Below are positions 21,934-29,473 of a stretch of 34,198 bases of DNA, one piece after another. The notes below the pieces were generated by a model. The model ran no database searches. It saw nothing but the letters and a program-made list of their open reading frames with translations, and had not been told where the DNA came from. Origin of the DNA: JAWXCB01 sp034440455 (GTDB lineage Bacteria; Bacteroidota; Bacteroidia; Chitinophagales; CAIOSU01); contig JAWXCB010000075.1 in assembly GCA_034440455.1 (NCBI GenBank), forward strand, positions 1-34,198. The letters are read 5' to 3'. The position numbers and the translations under genes were made by a program. The stretch's first letter is position 1. Each line of letters opens with the position of its first letter.

Positions 21934-24066
21934 TTGGCTCATTGGCATATCGTCACATTGGCTAATTTCCTTAATAGAAAATTACAGCCTGCTTTCATGC
22001 TGCTACTCTTGACAAGCAGTACTCTTTTAGCGCAAACTATTGACCCCTCAAAAATTGACATCGTGCGCGATTCATTTGGTGTGCCGCACATTTTTGCAAA
22101 GACCGATGCCGAAGTAGCTTACGGGCTTGCATGGGCTACTGCCGAAGATGATTTTGAAACTATGCAATGGGGGTTGCTTGCAGGCAAAGCCATGATGGGC
22201 AGGCATTCCGGTAAGGAGGGCGCAATCATTGATTATGTGAATCACTTGTTGCGCATCAGCGATGTGGTGGAGGCGAAATATGAAACTTCCTTTTCGCCTG
22301 AGTTTAAAAGAATCATGGATGCTTATGCGCAAGGCGCGAATAAGTATGCAAAGGAGCATCCGAGGGAGGTATTGGTGAAAAAAGCGTTTCCTATCACGGC
22401 AAAAGATATGGCGAAAGGATATGTATTTGCGATGTCGCTGATGAGCGATGTGGGCAGCGTGTTGCAAAAAGTATTAAGCGGGGAAATTCTTGATGCTGAC
22501 GAACGGTTTCGAGGGATAGGCTCTAATGCTTTTGCCTTCAATTCAAACAGCACACAAGACGGAAATACATATCTAAACATCAATTCACACCAGCCTATTG
22601 AAGGTCCGTTGTCGTGGTATGAAGCGCACCTGTGCAGCGAAGAAGGCTGGAATATTGTAGGTGGATTATTTCACGGTAGCGTTTCCATTTTGCACGGCAC
22701 GAATGAATACCTCGGATGGGCGCACACGGTGAACGTCTTTGACCCAATTGATGTGTTTCAACTCACCATGCACCCCACGGAAAAGAACAAGTACAAATTT
22801 GATGGCGAGTGGTTTGATTTGGAAGAGCGCAAGGCAAAGCTCACGGTGAAGTTGTTCAAGAAATTCCCCCTCAAACTTTCTGTGAAGAAGAAAGTATGGT
22901 GGAGCAAATATGGAGCTACTCTTAAAACAAAGCAAGGCGTGTTTTCCGTGAAACTTGCCGCAAACGAAGTGATTCACGCCCCCGAGCAGTGGTTTCACAT
23001 GAATAAGACGAAGAATTACTCAGAGTTCAGAAAAACGCTTGATATGCAGGGCATGGCAAAGATGACGGTTGTGTATGCCGACCGATATGATACTATTTAT
23101 GCATTGTGCAACGGGCTTGTTCCAAAACGCAATCCAAATTACAACTGGAGGCGCGTGGTGCCTGGGGATACATCCGCAACTTTATGGACAGAGTATTATC
23201 CCGAAAGTGCGCTGCCTCAAGTGCTGAATCCTGAATGTGGCTATGTGTTCAATGTAAACAATTCTCCTTTTGAAGCGACTTGTGAATATTCGGATGTGAT
23301 GATGGAGAATTATGAACCCGCCATGGGTTACAACCTGCTGAAAACAAACAGGAGTGAGCGCTTTTTGGAATTAATGAAAGATTATGAATTTAAAGGCGTC
23401 ACATGGAATGATTTCCTCCGCATTAAATATGACGCGCAGATGCCCGACAGTCTCATCTTCGCCAATGGCATAAATCTGAACGATATTTTCAAAATTGATC
23501 CCAAGAAATATCCTGACATCGCAGATGCGCTGGAAAATATTCGAACTTGGAATCGCCAGGCAACGCTTGAGAACACCGACTGCACAATTTTTCTTTACAC
23601 ATTTTACAACTCTTTTGAGTATGCGTTTAAACGCTTTCATACGTATGATATTGATGCAGTTGCGCGTGAAGAGATGTTTGTAAAGTGTATTCGCAAGGCA
23701 AAAGAATTTTTAATGCAAAAATTCGGAACGATTGATGTTCCGCTTGGACAAGTGCAGTTTCTTGTGCGCGGTGACAAGGAACTTCCGGTGGGCGGATGTC
23801 CCGATGCGTTGAAAGCAGCTTATTCCAAGCCATACAAAGACGGATTAATGAAACTTTGGGTAGGCGAATCCTACATTCAACTTGTAAAGTTTTCAAAGAA
23901 CGGACCTGAAATTGAATCCATTAGTCCGTTTGGCGCATCCAATAAAATAGGGCATAAGCACTCCACCGACCAGATGGAACTTTATCTCTCAGAAAAGAGA
24001 AAAAAAATGCCGCTTGATAAACAAACCGTTTACAAGTTGGCAGAAGCGATTTATAACCCACACTGA
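21934..24066 (+). CDS. Penicillin-acylase-family Ntn hydrolase
   Basis: A ~710-residue exported Ntn hydrolase. The alpha part begins IDIVRDSFGVPHIFAKTDAE. The nucleophile is the Ser in IGSNAFAFNSN (Ser197 counting from the TTG start), which becomes the N-terminus of the beta chain after self-cleavage. LHGTNEYLGWAHTVNVFDPID is also diagnostic. Relatives include penicillin and acyl-homoserine-lactone acylases. The substrate may be any N-acyl amide, so quorum-quenching is possible but unproven. The signal peptide FMLLLLTSSTLLAQ needs an upstream basic residue, so a TTG start (21934 or 21958) is more likely than ATG 21997. ACATTGGCT occurs twice in this leader. Confidence 0.88.
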   Translation: MAHWHIVTLANFLNRKLQPAFMLLLLTSSTLLAQTIDPSKIDIVRDSFGVPHIFAKTDAEVAYGLAWATAEDDFETMQWGLLAGKAMMGRHSGKEGAIIDYVNHLLRISDVVEAKYETSFSPEFKRIMDAYAQGANKYAKEHPREVLVKKAFPITAKDMAKGYVFAMSLMSDVGSVLQKVLSGEILDADERFRGIGSNAFAFNSNSTQDGNTYLNINSHQPIEGPLSWYEAHLCSEEGWNIVGGLFHGSVSILHGTNEYLGWAHTVNVFDPIDVFQLTMHPTEKNKYKFDGEWFDLEERKAKLTVKLFKKFPLKLSVKKKVWWSKYGATLKTKQGVFSVKLAANEVIHAPEQWFHMNKTKNYSEFRKTLDMQGMAKMTVVYADRYDTIYALCNGLVPKRNPNYNWRRVVPGDTSATLWTEYYPESALPQVLNPECGYVFNVNNSPFEATCEYSDVMMENYEPAMGYNLLKTNRSERFLELMKDYEFKGVTWNDFLRIKYDAQMPDSLIFANGINLNDIFKIDPKKYPDIADALENIRTWNRQATLENTDCTIFLYTFYNSFEYAFKRFHTYDIDAVAREEMFVKCIRKAKEFLMQKFGTIDVPLGQVQFLVRGDKELPVGGCPDALKAAYSKPYKDGLMKLWVGESYIQLVKFSKNGPEIESISPFGASNKIGHKHSTDQMELYLSEKRKKMPLDKQTVYKLAEAIYNPH

Positions 24067-24163
24067 TTTTTCCTAAAACAAATTCCTTTCGCTTTCCGTA
24101 AAAGCACCCATTCCCTCTCTTGTTAGTTGATGATGTGATTGATTTTGTGGCGTTTGAAAAACT

Positions 24164-25987
24164 ATGTGTGGTATGGCGTGTGGAAGAAGTGTCGGAAGAC
24201 TGTGTGTCTTCATCATCGGAATTTTATTTTCAAATTTTTTAGCAGCGCAGGATACGGTTGTGGCACAATGGAACATTGCCATTCAGCCGCAGAAGTTTGT
24301 CGTGCGCATGGATATTGATACAAGCTTGTTGCGTAGAAAGACGTTGCCTGCAAAACTCCTGAGTATTAACGAAGTAACTGAACCCGGTTCACTGCAAAGC
24401 AGCCATAAGTTATTTATTGATGATCAGGTGCTGGTTGGTTTCAGAATTGCGCCTTCACGCTCTGAGGTTGAGCGATTCGCGGATAAGTACAATTTAGAGT
24501 TGTTGCATGACGCTTCAAAGTCGAATCGAAGCGTTTCGATTTTTCGCTCTAAAAATTTTACAGTAAGTGATAACAGCCTCACGGTTGCTTCAACAATCGT
24601 GCAGCAGGAAAAAAATCTTGTACGGTTTGCGCATCCCAATCGCGTGAATTTATTTGAGCCGCAATCGTCTGATGATACTTACATTGATTTAGCGTGGCAT
24701 ATTGCAAACAGCGGACAGCAGGTTTCGTGTGCAAGCATACAGGGCGAGCATCATGCGGACGCGCATATTTCTGGCGCATGGGATTTAGGCGTTACAGGTC
24801 AGGGAATCCGAGTTGGCGTAATTGATTTTTACGGCTTTGATTATAATCATCCCGATATGCAGGGGCAGATGCTTCCCGGGTGGGATTGCATCAATAATGC
24901 GGAATACAATTCATCTAACTTTTATTTTACTGATGCATCACAAGCGCATGGCATGGCAGTGTGCGGTGTGATTGCGGGCAAAGCAAACAATGGCATCGGC
25001 TCTGCCGGTGTGGCGTATGATTCAAAAGTGATTCCGTTTTTGATTGACGGCTCTGAATCAGCGGTGATTCTTGCGATGCAGAAAGCAATGAGCGAGGGAT
25101 TTGATGTGGATGTGGTGAATTGCAGCTTCGGTTCCTACTTTCCAAGCCCTGCCATTGAAGCGGAAATTCAAAACATGGTGACCAACGGCAGAGTACGCAA
25201 CGGTAGCGCGAAAGGAATTGTGGTGATTGCTTCACAAGGCAACGACCATTACAGCGATGTTGACCATCCGCAATATCCGGCTGCGTATGAAGAAGTAATC
25301 AGCGTTTCGGCATCAACGCCTGATGACCGCAAGAAAACTCCGGGCGATTCATGGGAAACTTCCACTTCATGGGGAACAAACTATGGCGCGTTGCTTGACA
25401 TTGCCGCACCTGGCGTGTGCATTTTTACAACGGATATTTCAGGCAGCAACGGATATTCTCCGAGTGATTATGTCGCATTTCAAAAAACATCGGCTGCTTC
25501 TCCGATTGTCGCGGGAACGGCAGCATTGGTGCTGAGCAAAAATCTAAACCTGAGTTGGCAGGAGGTGAAAACGCGCTTGCAAAATTCAGCAGACAAGACG
25601 GGTGGAAGCTATAATTACAATTACGATTCGAACAAACCCGGTCATAGCATAGAGATGGGCTATGGACGCGTGAACGCAGAACAAGCGGTAAGCGATACGC
25701 CTGTGGGAATTGCAAAAGCGATTGCGGGAGAAACAAATTCACGTTTCAATATCACGCCATTTGCCACGAATATGCTTGACATTCATTACGTGCTTGATGC
25801 CGCCTATCCAAGCTACCAAATGGAAATTTTTGACATTACTGGAAAATCACTTTTACAAATGAATCTTCCGGCAGGAAGCGGCTATCTGAATTTGAGTGTG
25901 GAAGACCTTACGCCCGGTATGTATTTTCTGAGATGCATGAGCGGTGCTGTGTTGGTGAGCAAAGAGAAATTTATAAAAGTGCGATAA
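24164..25987 (+). CDS. Subtilisin-like serine protease (S8) with T9SS sorting domain
   Basis: A 607-residue secreted protease. After a signal segment (CVFIIGILFSNFLAAQ) comes an N-terminal pro-like region (about residues 30-175). The S8 catalytic domain follows: Asp221 in VGVIDFYGFDYNHPD, His262 in AHGMAVCGVIAG, and Ser443 in QKTSAASPIVAGTAAL. The usual GTSMAAP is altered to KTSAASP, but the Ser remains. The last ~75 residues (MEIFDITGKSLLQMNL, TPGMYFLRCMSG, KFIKVR) form a type A T9SS sorting domain, so the protein is exported by T9SS to the surface or medium. The pro-region resembles the next gene's product. Confidence 0.92.
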   Translation: MCGMACGRSVGRLCVFIIGILFSNFLAAQDTVVAQWNIAIQPQKFVVRMDIDTSLLRRKTLPAKLLSINEVTEPGSLQSSHKLFIDDQVLVGFRIAPSRSEVERFADKYNLELLHDASKSNRSVSIFRSKNFTVSDNSLTVASTIVQQEKNLVRFAHPNRVNLFEPQSSDDTYIDLAWHIANSGQQVSCASIQGEHHADAHISGAWDLGVTGQGIRVGVIDFYGFDYNHPDMQGQMLPGWDCINNAEYNSSNFYFTDASQAHGMAVCGVIAGKANNGIGSAGVAYDSKVIPFLIDGSESAVILAMQKAMSEGFDVDVVNCSFGSYFPSPAIEAEIQNMVTNGRVRNGSAKGIVVIASQGNDHYSDVDHPQYPAAYEEVISVSASTPDDRKKTPGDSWETSTSWGTNYGALLDIAAPGVCIFTTDISGSNGYSPSDYVAFQKTSAASPIVAGTAALVLSKNLNLSWQEVKTRLQNSADKTGGSYNYNYDSNKPGHSIEMGYGRVNAEQAVSDTPVGIAKAIAGETNSRFNITPFATNMLDIHYVLDAAYPSYQMEIFDITGKSLLQMNLPAGSGYLNLSVEDLTPGMYFLRCMSGAVLVSKEKFIKVR

Positions 25988-26021
25988 ACGATTACGAAAC
26001 GAGACAATAAACCCTGACAAC

Positions 26022-26981
26022 TTGAAGCGAAAAAATTTCATAACAATTATACTGACAGTTCCACTGTTTTTCCTGCTGTGCGGCATGGCTCCCGCAAAGG
26101 AAGAAGGCGACACTTACTGGTATGTGAACGGTGATAAATATTACTGGCACTATCAGCCTGATGTTTTTGCATTCAGAAAAATGAATAGCGAACCGTGGAG
26201 CGGCATGTTAGACACGAATTGTGTGAAGTTTATTTTTCATCGGGGAATCCACAGCGATAAAATGAATGTGCTTTACTTCAAGCAAGAATGTTCAGAACAA
26301 GATAAGCAAGCGATAAAGGAAACGATTCGTTCTGCAGGTGATTTTGAAACGGAATTTCCGGTAATCACGCTCTTTCCAAATCAGGCTTATGACGCGCAAG
26401 CATGGTTTGTAATTGATGATTTGCTGTTAGTGAATTTCAATCTTGAAAGCCTGAACCAAAACACGTTCAACGCCTTTAAGCAGAAATATGATTTGGAGCA
26501 AATCAATTTTCCTGATTCTGTTTTTCCTGAAGGAATTGTAACCTATGTATTTCAAACGAACATCGGTGAAAATCAAGGCAGCGCGATCGATTTGGCGCGC
26601 ATCATTTTTACGCAGGATTCAGGGTTTGTGCAAAACGTGCAGCCCAATCTCATCTTCGCGTATGAACCTGCTTCTGGTGATAATATCAATCTGCTGAATG
26701 CAGGCGGCAACGCAGTTGAACCTTCAACAATTGGATATTCTTTAATAAACAACCAAAATAACAATATGGTGAAACTGGTTGTGCAATTTAAACCTAATGG
26801 TGCGCAGGCTGTGGTGCGCGTATATGATTTATACGGGCGCGAAATGGCGCTTTATGAAATAGAAGGACCAAAAACACAAGTGGAGATTTTGACAACTGAC
26901 TACCCGGGCGGAATCTATTTCGTGAGCATTGAAAATAAAAGGGGAGAGGCATTGGGGGTGGAAAAATTTTTGAAGCTATAG
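26022..26981 (+). CDS. Stand-alone protease pro-domain-like secreted protein with T9SS tail
   Basis: A 319-residue protein started at TTG 26022 (MKRKNFITIILTVPLFFLL), giving a proper signal peptide; no ATG fits. The middle aligns to the pro-region of the preceding subtilase. DDLLLVNFNLE here matches DDQVLVGFRIA there, FKQKYDLEQINF matches FADKYNLELLHD, and a later ARIIF...VQPNLIFAYEP matches ASTIV...AHPNRVNLFEP. The N-terminal DTYWYVNGDKYYWHYQPD also looks like the start of Bacteroidota subtilase pro-regions. No protease domain is present. The C-terminus (VRVYDLYGREMALYEI, YPGGIYFVSIENK) is a T9SS sorting domain. It lies 34 bp after the protease; a folding helper or inhibitor role is inference. 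Confidence 0.8.
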   Translation: MKRKNFITIILTVPLFFLLCGMAPAKEEGDTYWYVNGDKYYWHYQPDVFAFRKMNSEPWSGMLDTNCVKFIFHRGIHSDKMNVLYFKQECSEQDKQAIKETIRSAGDFETEFPVITLFPNQAYDAQAWFVIDDLLLVNFNLESLNQNTFNAFKQKYDLEQINFPDSVFPEGIVTYVFQTNIGENQGSAIDLARIIFTQDSGFVQNVQPNLIFAYEPASGDNINLLNAGGNAVEPSTIGYSLINNQNNNMVKLVVQFKPNGAQAVVRVYDLYGREMALYEIEGPKTQVEILTTDYPGGIYFVSIENKRGEALGVEKFLKL

Positions 26982-27007
26982 GGTTTTCGTTTTCTTGGTT
27001 AGGGTTG

Positions 27008-27052
27008 GAAAGCTGTCTGCAAGCTGAAAGGCGCAGGCAGCTTTCTTTTTTT
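27008..27052 (+). terminator. Rho-independent terminator
   Basis: GAAAGCTGTCTGC (27008-27020) and GCAGGCAGCTTTC (27033-27045) form a 13-bp stem with one G-T wobble and a 12-nt loop, followed by seven T residues. It ends the protease/pro-domain transcript. Confidence 0.8.
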
Positions 27053-27136
27053 CCTAAATAATCTTACTGCTCCTTGAATGATTGCAACATATTTTTCTAT
27101 AAATAGAGTATTTGCGCCTCTGAAACCATCACGCTG

Positions 27137-27520
27137 TTGGTGGCTTTTCACGGAGTTAAGTTCAGAAATTTCATACACTGTTATCTGCATTATGCCTGCG
27201 TTTATCTCAAAGCTGATTTTCCGGGAAAGTATCCTGCAACACATTCAATAAACACTGCCATCGTCACGCGATTGCCTACATCGTGTTTCTTAATCCTTGT
27301 TGCGCAGGAGAATGTTCCGGCATCTGTTTCATTGATGCCATCGTGGTCAGGGAGTGCCGTAACAAGCGCCTGAAAATTTTTAATGGGGTGACAGAAGTAG
27401 GTAAATCCATGATTGGGTTGAAAAATATTGCCGGATTGAGCACACCCGGCATTGCTCCATCAGCGGCTTTTTGCTCAATATCATGGCGGCTATTGCTTCC
27501 TGTTCCATTCTAAAAGCACT
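27137..27520 (+). pseudogene. IS982-like transposase remnant
   Basis: The frame around 27310-27425 encodes ECSGICFIDAIVVRECRNKRLK and, after it, IFNGVTEVGKSMIG. This resembles the IS982 transposase core pattern CTGISFIDST..RVCRNQRI...F.G.AERGKCSMG, in which the Asp of FID is a catalytic residue. The upstream stretch in another frame (FRNFIHCYLHYACVYLKADF) may be part of the preceding region. There is no full-length frame, and I see no intact terminal repeats. The remnant lies between the protease block and the membrane-anchored protein gene; 27053-27136 and 27521-27615 show nothing else. Confidence 0.55.
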
Positions 27521-27615
27521 CCATCAAAAACGATATTCAGGAAACTAATCAGAGGCATCTTAACGAGTTTGAAAAGCAACTTCCCCTCTCACGCTGCTTA
27601 ACCCGACTCAGGTTG

Positions 27616-28161
27616 TTAATTGAACTTCAAATTCCCGGCATACAACTCATTTGCCGTGTTTTTTACCAAGTAGCTGTATTCATGATTAGGAAGCAGTTCC
27701 ATTTTGTCCACGAAAAATTTTTCGTCCGTAAGGTTTACGAAATACAGCACCCTGAATCCGTTCTGGTCGAATATTTCAAGGGAGTATTCATTTTTGCTGT
27801 TTGCTACTTCAAGCGTGAGATGACTTAACGAGTTATTCAGGTTCCATTTTACTGAAGCATACGTTTTCTTTGTCGTGTCGCGCACAAAGTCGCGGTTGGA
27901 GAGCAGTTCCATTTCATTAAGCGACAACTGCGACAGGTCAATTAAACTACGGCTCCGGTGGGCATTCTGTAGTTCTTCCTCCCCTCCTTTGGGGCGGTTG
28001 CCCGCCTCTGCATGTTCACTGTTTGCAAGATTGAAGTAAAGAAAGACGGCTCCTCCCAATAGCGTAATAAGCAGCGTTCCTGCAACGGCATATTTAACAA
28101 GCGTAATTCTTTGGGAAACCTTAACGGTGGTTTTTACCGAAGTGGATAGTTTGCGTTTCAC
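27616..28161 (-). CDS. Membrane-anchored protein of unknown function
   Basis: A 181-residue product if the GTG at 28161 is used; no ATG is available. One hydrophobic segment (about residues 24-45, YAVAGTLLITLLGGAVFLYF) separates a basic cytoplasmic end from an exported domain. The last ~80 residues are beta-rich (YSLEIFDQNGFRVLYFVNL, NHEYSYLVKNTANELY) and resemble a T9SS sorting-domain fold, but the tail lacks the usual final motif. Residues RPKGGEEEL arise from a CCCCTCCTTTGGGG-type repeat. Upstream, the codons CAC GAT TTC GTA AAG continue the same frame back to a TAG, while another frame holds FVNEIAGKTLA. The true N-terminus may have been lost by frameshift. Confidence 0.6.
   Translation of the reverse strand: MKRKLSTSVKTTVKVSQRITLVKYAVAGTLLITLLGGAVFLYFNLANSEHAEAGNRPKGGEEELQNAHRSRSLIDLSQLSLNEMELLSNRDFVRDTTKKTYASVKWNLNNSLSHLTLEVANSKNEYSLEIFDQNGFRVLYFVNLTDEKFFVDKMELLPNHEYSYLVKNTANELYAGNLKFN
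27981..27994. repeat. CCCC-TCCTTT-GGGG palindrome inside a gene
   Basis: CCCC (27981-27984) and GGGG (27991-27994) flank TCCTTT. The core CCTTTGG is shared with the palindrome at 23-45. It lies in frame in the 27616-28161 gene, encoding part of RPKGGEEEL, a charged patch in an otherwise ordinary stretch. Confidence 0.4.
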
Positions 28162-28347
28162 TGAAGATGGTTTGGTAATTTTCTTTACGAAATCGTGCGG
28201 CTAAAGTTTTTCCTGCTATTTCGTTTACAAAACAAATTGCCTCATCTACTTTAGGCGGCACAAACCTATTTCTGCGAACTGCTTTGCTGAATGCCTGAAA
28301 TTTTGGATATTACATTCTACTTCATAAAACAATAAAACCCTCGTTCC

Positions 28348-29442
28348 ATGAAAAAGCTCATGCTTCTTTCTGCAATCATCCTGAATGGATTGATGATTTG
28401 TTCTGCCGAAAAAATCACGGTGGATAATACGCCCGGCTCGGCAGCCCAACATGCAACGATGGTTGCTGCTATAGGCGCAGCAAATCCGGGCGATACCATT
28501 TTTGTGTATGGCAGTTCTTATGATTATGGCGGCATAACCGTAAACAAGCAGCTTGTTATTATTGGTTCTGCCGGTGTTGACCCCGAAGTAACAAATGAAA
28601 ATACGCCTTCCTTAACCAGCATTTCATTAACAACAGGATCTTCGGGAACTGTTATTTCCGGTTTTAAAATCGGGTTTGTTTCCAACAACCAGGCTACGGT
28701 AAATAACATTGGCATCTACAATAATTATTTTAACAGCGGCTCGGTAAACATCCAATTTTATTACTGCGTTGCCAGCGATTGGGTGATTGAAGGCAATGTA
28801 TTTCAGTCATCGGGCGGATATACGTTTGACAACTACGGCAATGGCAGCACATTGAATAATATTCTGGTGAAGAATAATTACGTTGAAATGCTCAGTTACT
28901 ATTACTACGTGTTTAATTACAACAACAGCGCTTTCACGTACCGCAATAATGTGTTTGTAATCAGAAGCGACAGCGGCTATTTCCCATTTAACGCCTCCAG
29001 CAACGTGTTGTTTGAAAACAATATTTTCTGGATAATTAATGCTGCGATTGTTGATATAAGCAATCAGCAATGCGCAAGTTGCGTATTCAATAACAATATC
29101 ATTTACAATGCGGGCGGTGGAACAATGACGGCTATCAATTTAATTGGAAATGGCGTTTCCGGCAATAATAACCTCTTGAATCAGGACCCGCAGTTCCTCA
29201 GCTTTGTGCAGGATAACAATTACACGATTGCTGAAAACTATAAAATTCAAGATGCTTCACCGGGCAATAATGCCGGCACTGACGGCAGCGACATCGGGCT
29301 TTTCGGTGGCAACTACAATTGGGAAAACCGGAAATATCCAAAAGCATTTCCGCATCAGGAAGTGCTGAACGTGATTAACGGTTCTGTTCCGCAAGGCACT
29401 CCCGTCAACATTAATCTCAAAGCAAGAAAAGCCACCAACTAA
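28348..29442 (+). CDS. Exported right-handed parallel beta-helix protein
   Basis: A 364-residue secreted protein with a signal peptide (MKKLMLLSAIILNGLMICSA). The body carries repeated Asn-rich strands typical of parallel beta-helices: GFKIGFVSNNQATVNN, NNYFNSGSVNIQFYY, VIEGNVFQSSGG, ILVKNNYVEML, TYRNNVFVIRSD, VLFENNIFWI and FNNNIIYNAGGG. The end is a conserved-looking cap (DASPGNNAGTDGSDIGLFGG) plus a short tail finishing NVINGSVPQGTPVNINLKARK. There is no T9SS sorting domain and no catalytic motif I recognise. Beta-helices usually bind or cleave polysaccharides. It lies 31 bp before the giant repeat gene and is probably co-expressed. Confidence 0.85.
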   Translation: MKKLMLLSAIILNGLMICSAEKITVDNTPGSAAQHATMVAAIGAANPGDTIFVYGSSYDYGGITVNKQLVIIGSAGVDPEVTNENTPSLTSISLTTGSSGTVISGFKIGFVSNNQATVNNIGIYNNYFNSGSVNIQFYYCVASDWVIEGNVFQSSGGYTFDNYGNGSTLNNILVKNNYVEMLSYYYYVFNYNNSAFTYRNNVFVIRSDSGYFPFNASSNVLFENNIFWIINAAIVDISNQQCASCVFNNNIIYNAGGGTMTAINLIGNGVSGNNNLLNQDPQFLSFVQDNNYTIAENYKIQDASPGNNAGTDGSDIGLFGGNYNWENRKYPKAFPHQEVLNVINGSVPQGTPVNINLKARKATN

Positions 29443-29473
29443 TAACCAATCCTGAATACAAAAACATTCAGCG

